DNA from: Listeria farberi
GTDB lineage: Bacteria; Bacillota; Bacilli; Lactobacillales; Listeriaceae
NCBI RefSeq assembly: GCF_014229245.1
Contig: NZ_JAARZJ010000009.1
Span: 1-64,000 of the forward strand
Length of the DNA stretch: 64,000 nt
Reading direction: 5' to 3'
Position 1 is the first letter of the stretch; every line of letters starts with the position of its first letter. The notes beneath the pieces are model-generated. The model did no database searches, was not told the origin of the DNA, and saw only the letters and a program-made list of their open reading frames with translations. Made by a program: the position numbers and the translations under genes. Below, in pieces: positions 62,979 to 64,000 of this stretch.

Positions 62979-63848
62979 TTAAAATACCCAATCATCTCCA
63001 GCAGGTGCGGAAAAATTCATTTCTTTACCTTTGAAAGGATGATTAAGATGTAATTTCTCTGCGTGTAACATAATTCGATTTGCACGACTTGAACCACCGT
63101 AAAGTGTATCGCCAATGATTGGATGACCGATTCCGCTTAAGTGAACACGGATTTGGTGCGTCCGGCCAGTTTCAATTTGGCATTCTACAAGAGATGTGTT
63201 ATTTTCATTGTTATTTTCTAGAACTTTGACGTGAGTCACGGCTGGTTGACCATAAGGACTGATTTGACGTCTTGATCCGTGATGTCGGTCTTCACCAATA
63301 GGTTTATTAATCGTCTGCATCACAAGTCCCCACGTGCCATCAACTGCAGCAAGATAAGTCCGGTGAATCGCTCTATTTTCCATTTGCCACGATAATCCAG
63401 CGATAGCTAACTTGTTTTTAGCAAAAAGGACTAAACCAGAAGTTGTTTGGTCAAGCCGGTGAACAGCTAAGGCATTTGCTTCTTGTCCTGTTTTTTCTAA
63501 ATAATATTGCACTGCATTTGCGCACGTATTTGTTTCGTAGCTGTCATTTGCGTGAGTTTTCATCCCGGTAGGTTTATTAACTACTAGTAAGAAGTCATCT
63601 TCATAAATAATTTCTAAGTCATACTCGTAAACCGGGATTTTATCGTGCAAGATAATTGGTAAAGAAAGACTTGCGCCCACAAAAAGCGGGGTATTCCAGT
63701 CGTCTAGCGGTTTATTATTTAGTAAAACATCCTGAGACATTCTAATTTCATGTCGTGCTTTTTTTCCAAGGTGAAATTTTTCTTGCAAAATAGCTGTTAA
63801 AGTAAGACCTTCCCAGTCTTCTAAAATAGGTAAAGTTAAATGCGTCAT
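62979..63848 (-). CDS. 23S rRNA-type pseudouridine synthase, RluD/RluA family
   Basis: The 289-residue enzyme has the catalytic motif HRLDQTTSGLVLFAK (about residues 130-144) with the nucleophilic Asp, and the family segment ETGRTHQIRVHLSGIGHPII (about 224-243). An N-terminal stretch of about 75 residues is S4-like (KARHEIRMSQDVLLNN). It modifies uridines in rRNA or tRNA; the exact site cannot be told. The start has a weak GGATG site, so it may be a little different. It is convergent with the VOC gene. Confidence 0.88.
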   Translation of the reverse strand: MTHLTLPILEDWEGLTLTAILQEKFHLGKKARHEIRMSQDVLLNNKPLDDWNTPLFVGASLSLPIILHDKIPVYEYDLEIIYEDDFLLVVNKPTGMKTHANDSYETNTCANAVQYYLEKTGQEANALAVHRLDQTTSGLVLFAKNKLAIAGLSWQMENRAIHRTYLAAVDGTWGLVMQTINKPIGEDRHHGSRRQISPYGQPAVTHVKVLENNNENNTSLVECQIETGRTHQIRVHLSGIGHPIIGDTLYGGSSRANRIMLHAEKLHLNHPFKGKEMNFSAPAGDDWVF

Positions 63849-63869
63849 ATAAGTTTCATCCGTTCTAAT

Positions 63870-64000
63870 TTATTTTTGTTCTTTTCGAAATTGGTTTGGC
63901 GATAAAGCTGTATGTCTTTTAAAAGTAGTAGAAAAATGGGAGGAATTAGGAAAGCCAGACATTTTTCCGATAAGTTCAATAGATAAGGTTGTGTTTTGGA
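63870..64000 (-). CDS. AraC-family transcriptional regulator, C-terminal end (partial)
   Basis: The last 43 codons encode the end of an AraC HTH domain: the final helix motif SGFPNSSHFSTTFKRHTALS followed by PNQFRKEQK and a stop at 63872-63870. This is the classic second HTH of AraC regulators. The gene runs off the window edge on its 5' side, so its sensor domain and target cannot be seen. Confidence 0.85.
   Translation of the reverse strand, partial: QNTTLSIELIGKMSGFPNSSHFSTTFKRHTALSPNQFRKEQK

Overview
The window is chromosomal DNA of a low-GC Gram-positive bacterium and almost certainly Listeria, probably L. monocytogenes or a close relative. Several things point to this: an addB-addA locus followed by yisK/yisL/yitT/yitU/yitV/yitW homologues, a comK gene beside addB, an ArpJ-type fused amino-acid transporter, and a 268-nt region that fits the Hfq-binding sRNA LhrA. 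Strong AGGAGG-type ribosome binding sites and several TTG and GTG starts are also typical. No tool was run; names rest on reading motifs and gene order.

Layout. 1-1650: the 3' end of a 23S rRNA, a 5S rRNA and 14 tRNAs in an order like B. subtilis trnD, closed by a terminator. 1700-6100: a small AT-rich unknown gene, a macro-domain protein, and an Rrf2-type regulator with a very large YhgE/Pip-like membrane protein. 6100-14500: a lactose/cellobiose-family PTS operon (EIIC, EIIB, EIIA) with a ChbG-like deacetylase, a PRD-type activator and a GH4 phospho-glycosidase, followed by a HAD phosphatase, a NagB-like deaminase and a DUF308 membrane protein; the set fits chitobiose-type sugar use. 14700-20450: a Crp-like protein, an MFS transporter with an amidohydrolase, and a Na+/H+ antiporter behind a structured leader. 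20470-28330: a LysR regulator divergent from a nine-gene operon (flavin reductase, acetyltransferase, ABC transporter, glutaredoxin-like protein, two flavin-dependent monooxygenases) that resembles the B. subtilis ytmI sulfur operon.

28400-36900: an RsuA-type pseudouridine synthase, pseudouridine kinase/glycosidase (psuK with its own HTH, psuG), a DUF523 protein, aminopeptidase C and the fructose operon fruR-fruK-fruA. 37000-45800: an XRE regulator, an intact comK, a small IDEAL-type protein, and the addBA recombination nuclease. The comK gene is uninterrupted, so the A118-type prophage attachment site is empty here. 45800-52900: yisK, yisL, yitT, yitU, yitV, a DUF59 gene under a good Fur-box candidate, a GNAT enzyme, an orphan PTS EIIA, a small coiled-coil membrane protein, LhrA and a PfpI/DJ-1 protein.

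52900-64000: a purine permease under a PurBox pair, a HAD phosphatase, an aminotransferase, the arpJ transporter with its ATPase, a Pit phosphate transporter with its DUF47 partner, an aldo/keto reductase, an AlkD-like glycosylase, a glyoxalase-fold protein, an RluD-family pseudouridine synthase and the cut-off 3' end of an AraC regulator. Most genes are ordinary Listeria core genes. The most notable points are regulatory: promoter, cre and operator architecture of the PTS operon, the Fur box before the DUF59 gene, the antiporter leader, the empty phage site in comK, and the macro-domain pair beside the tRNA array.
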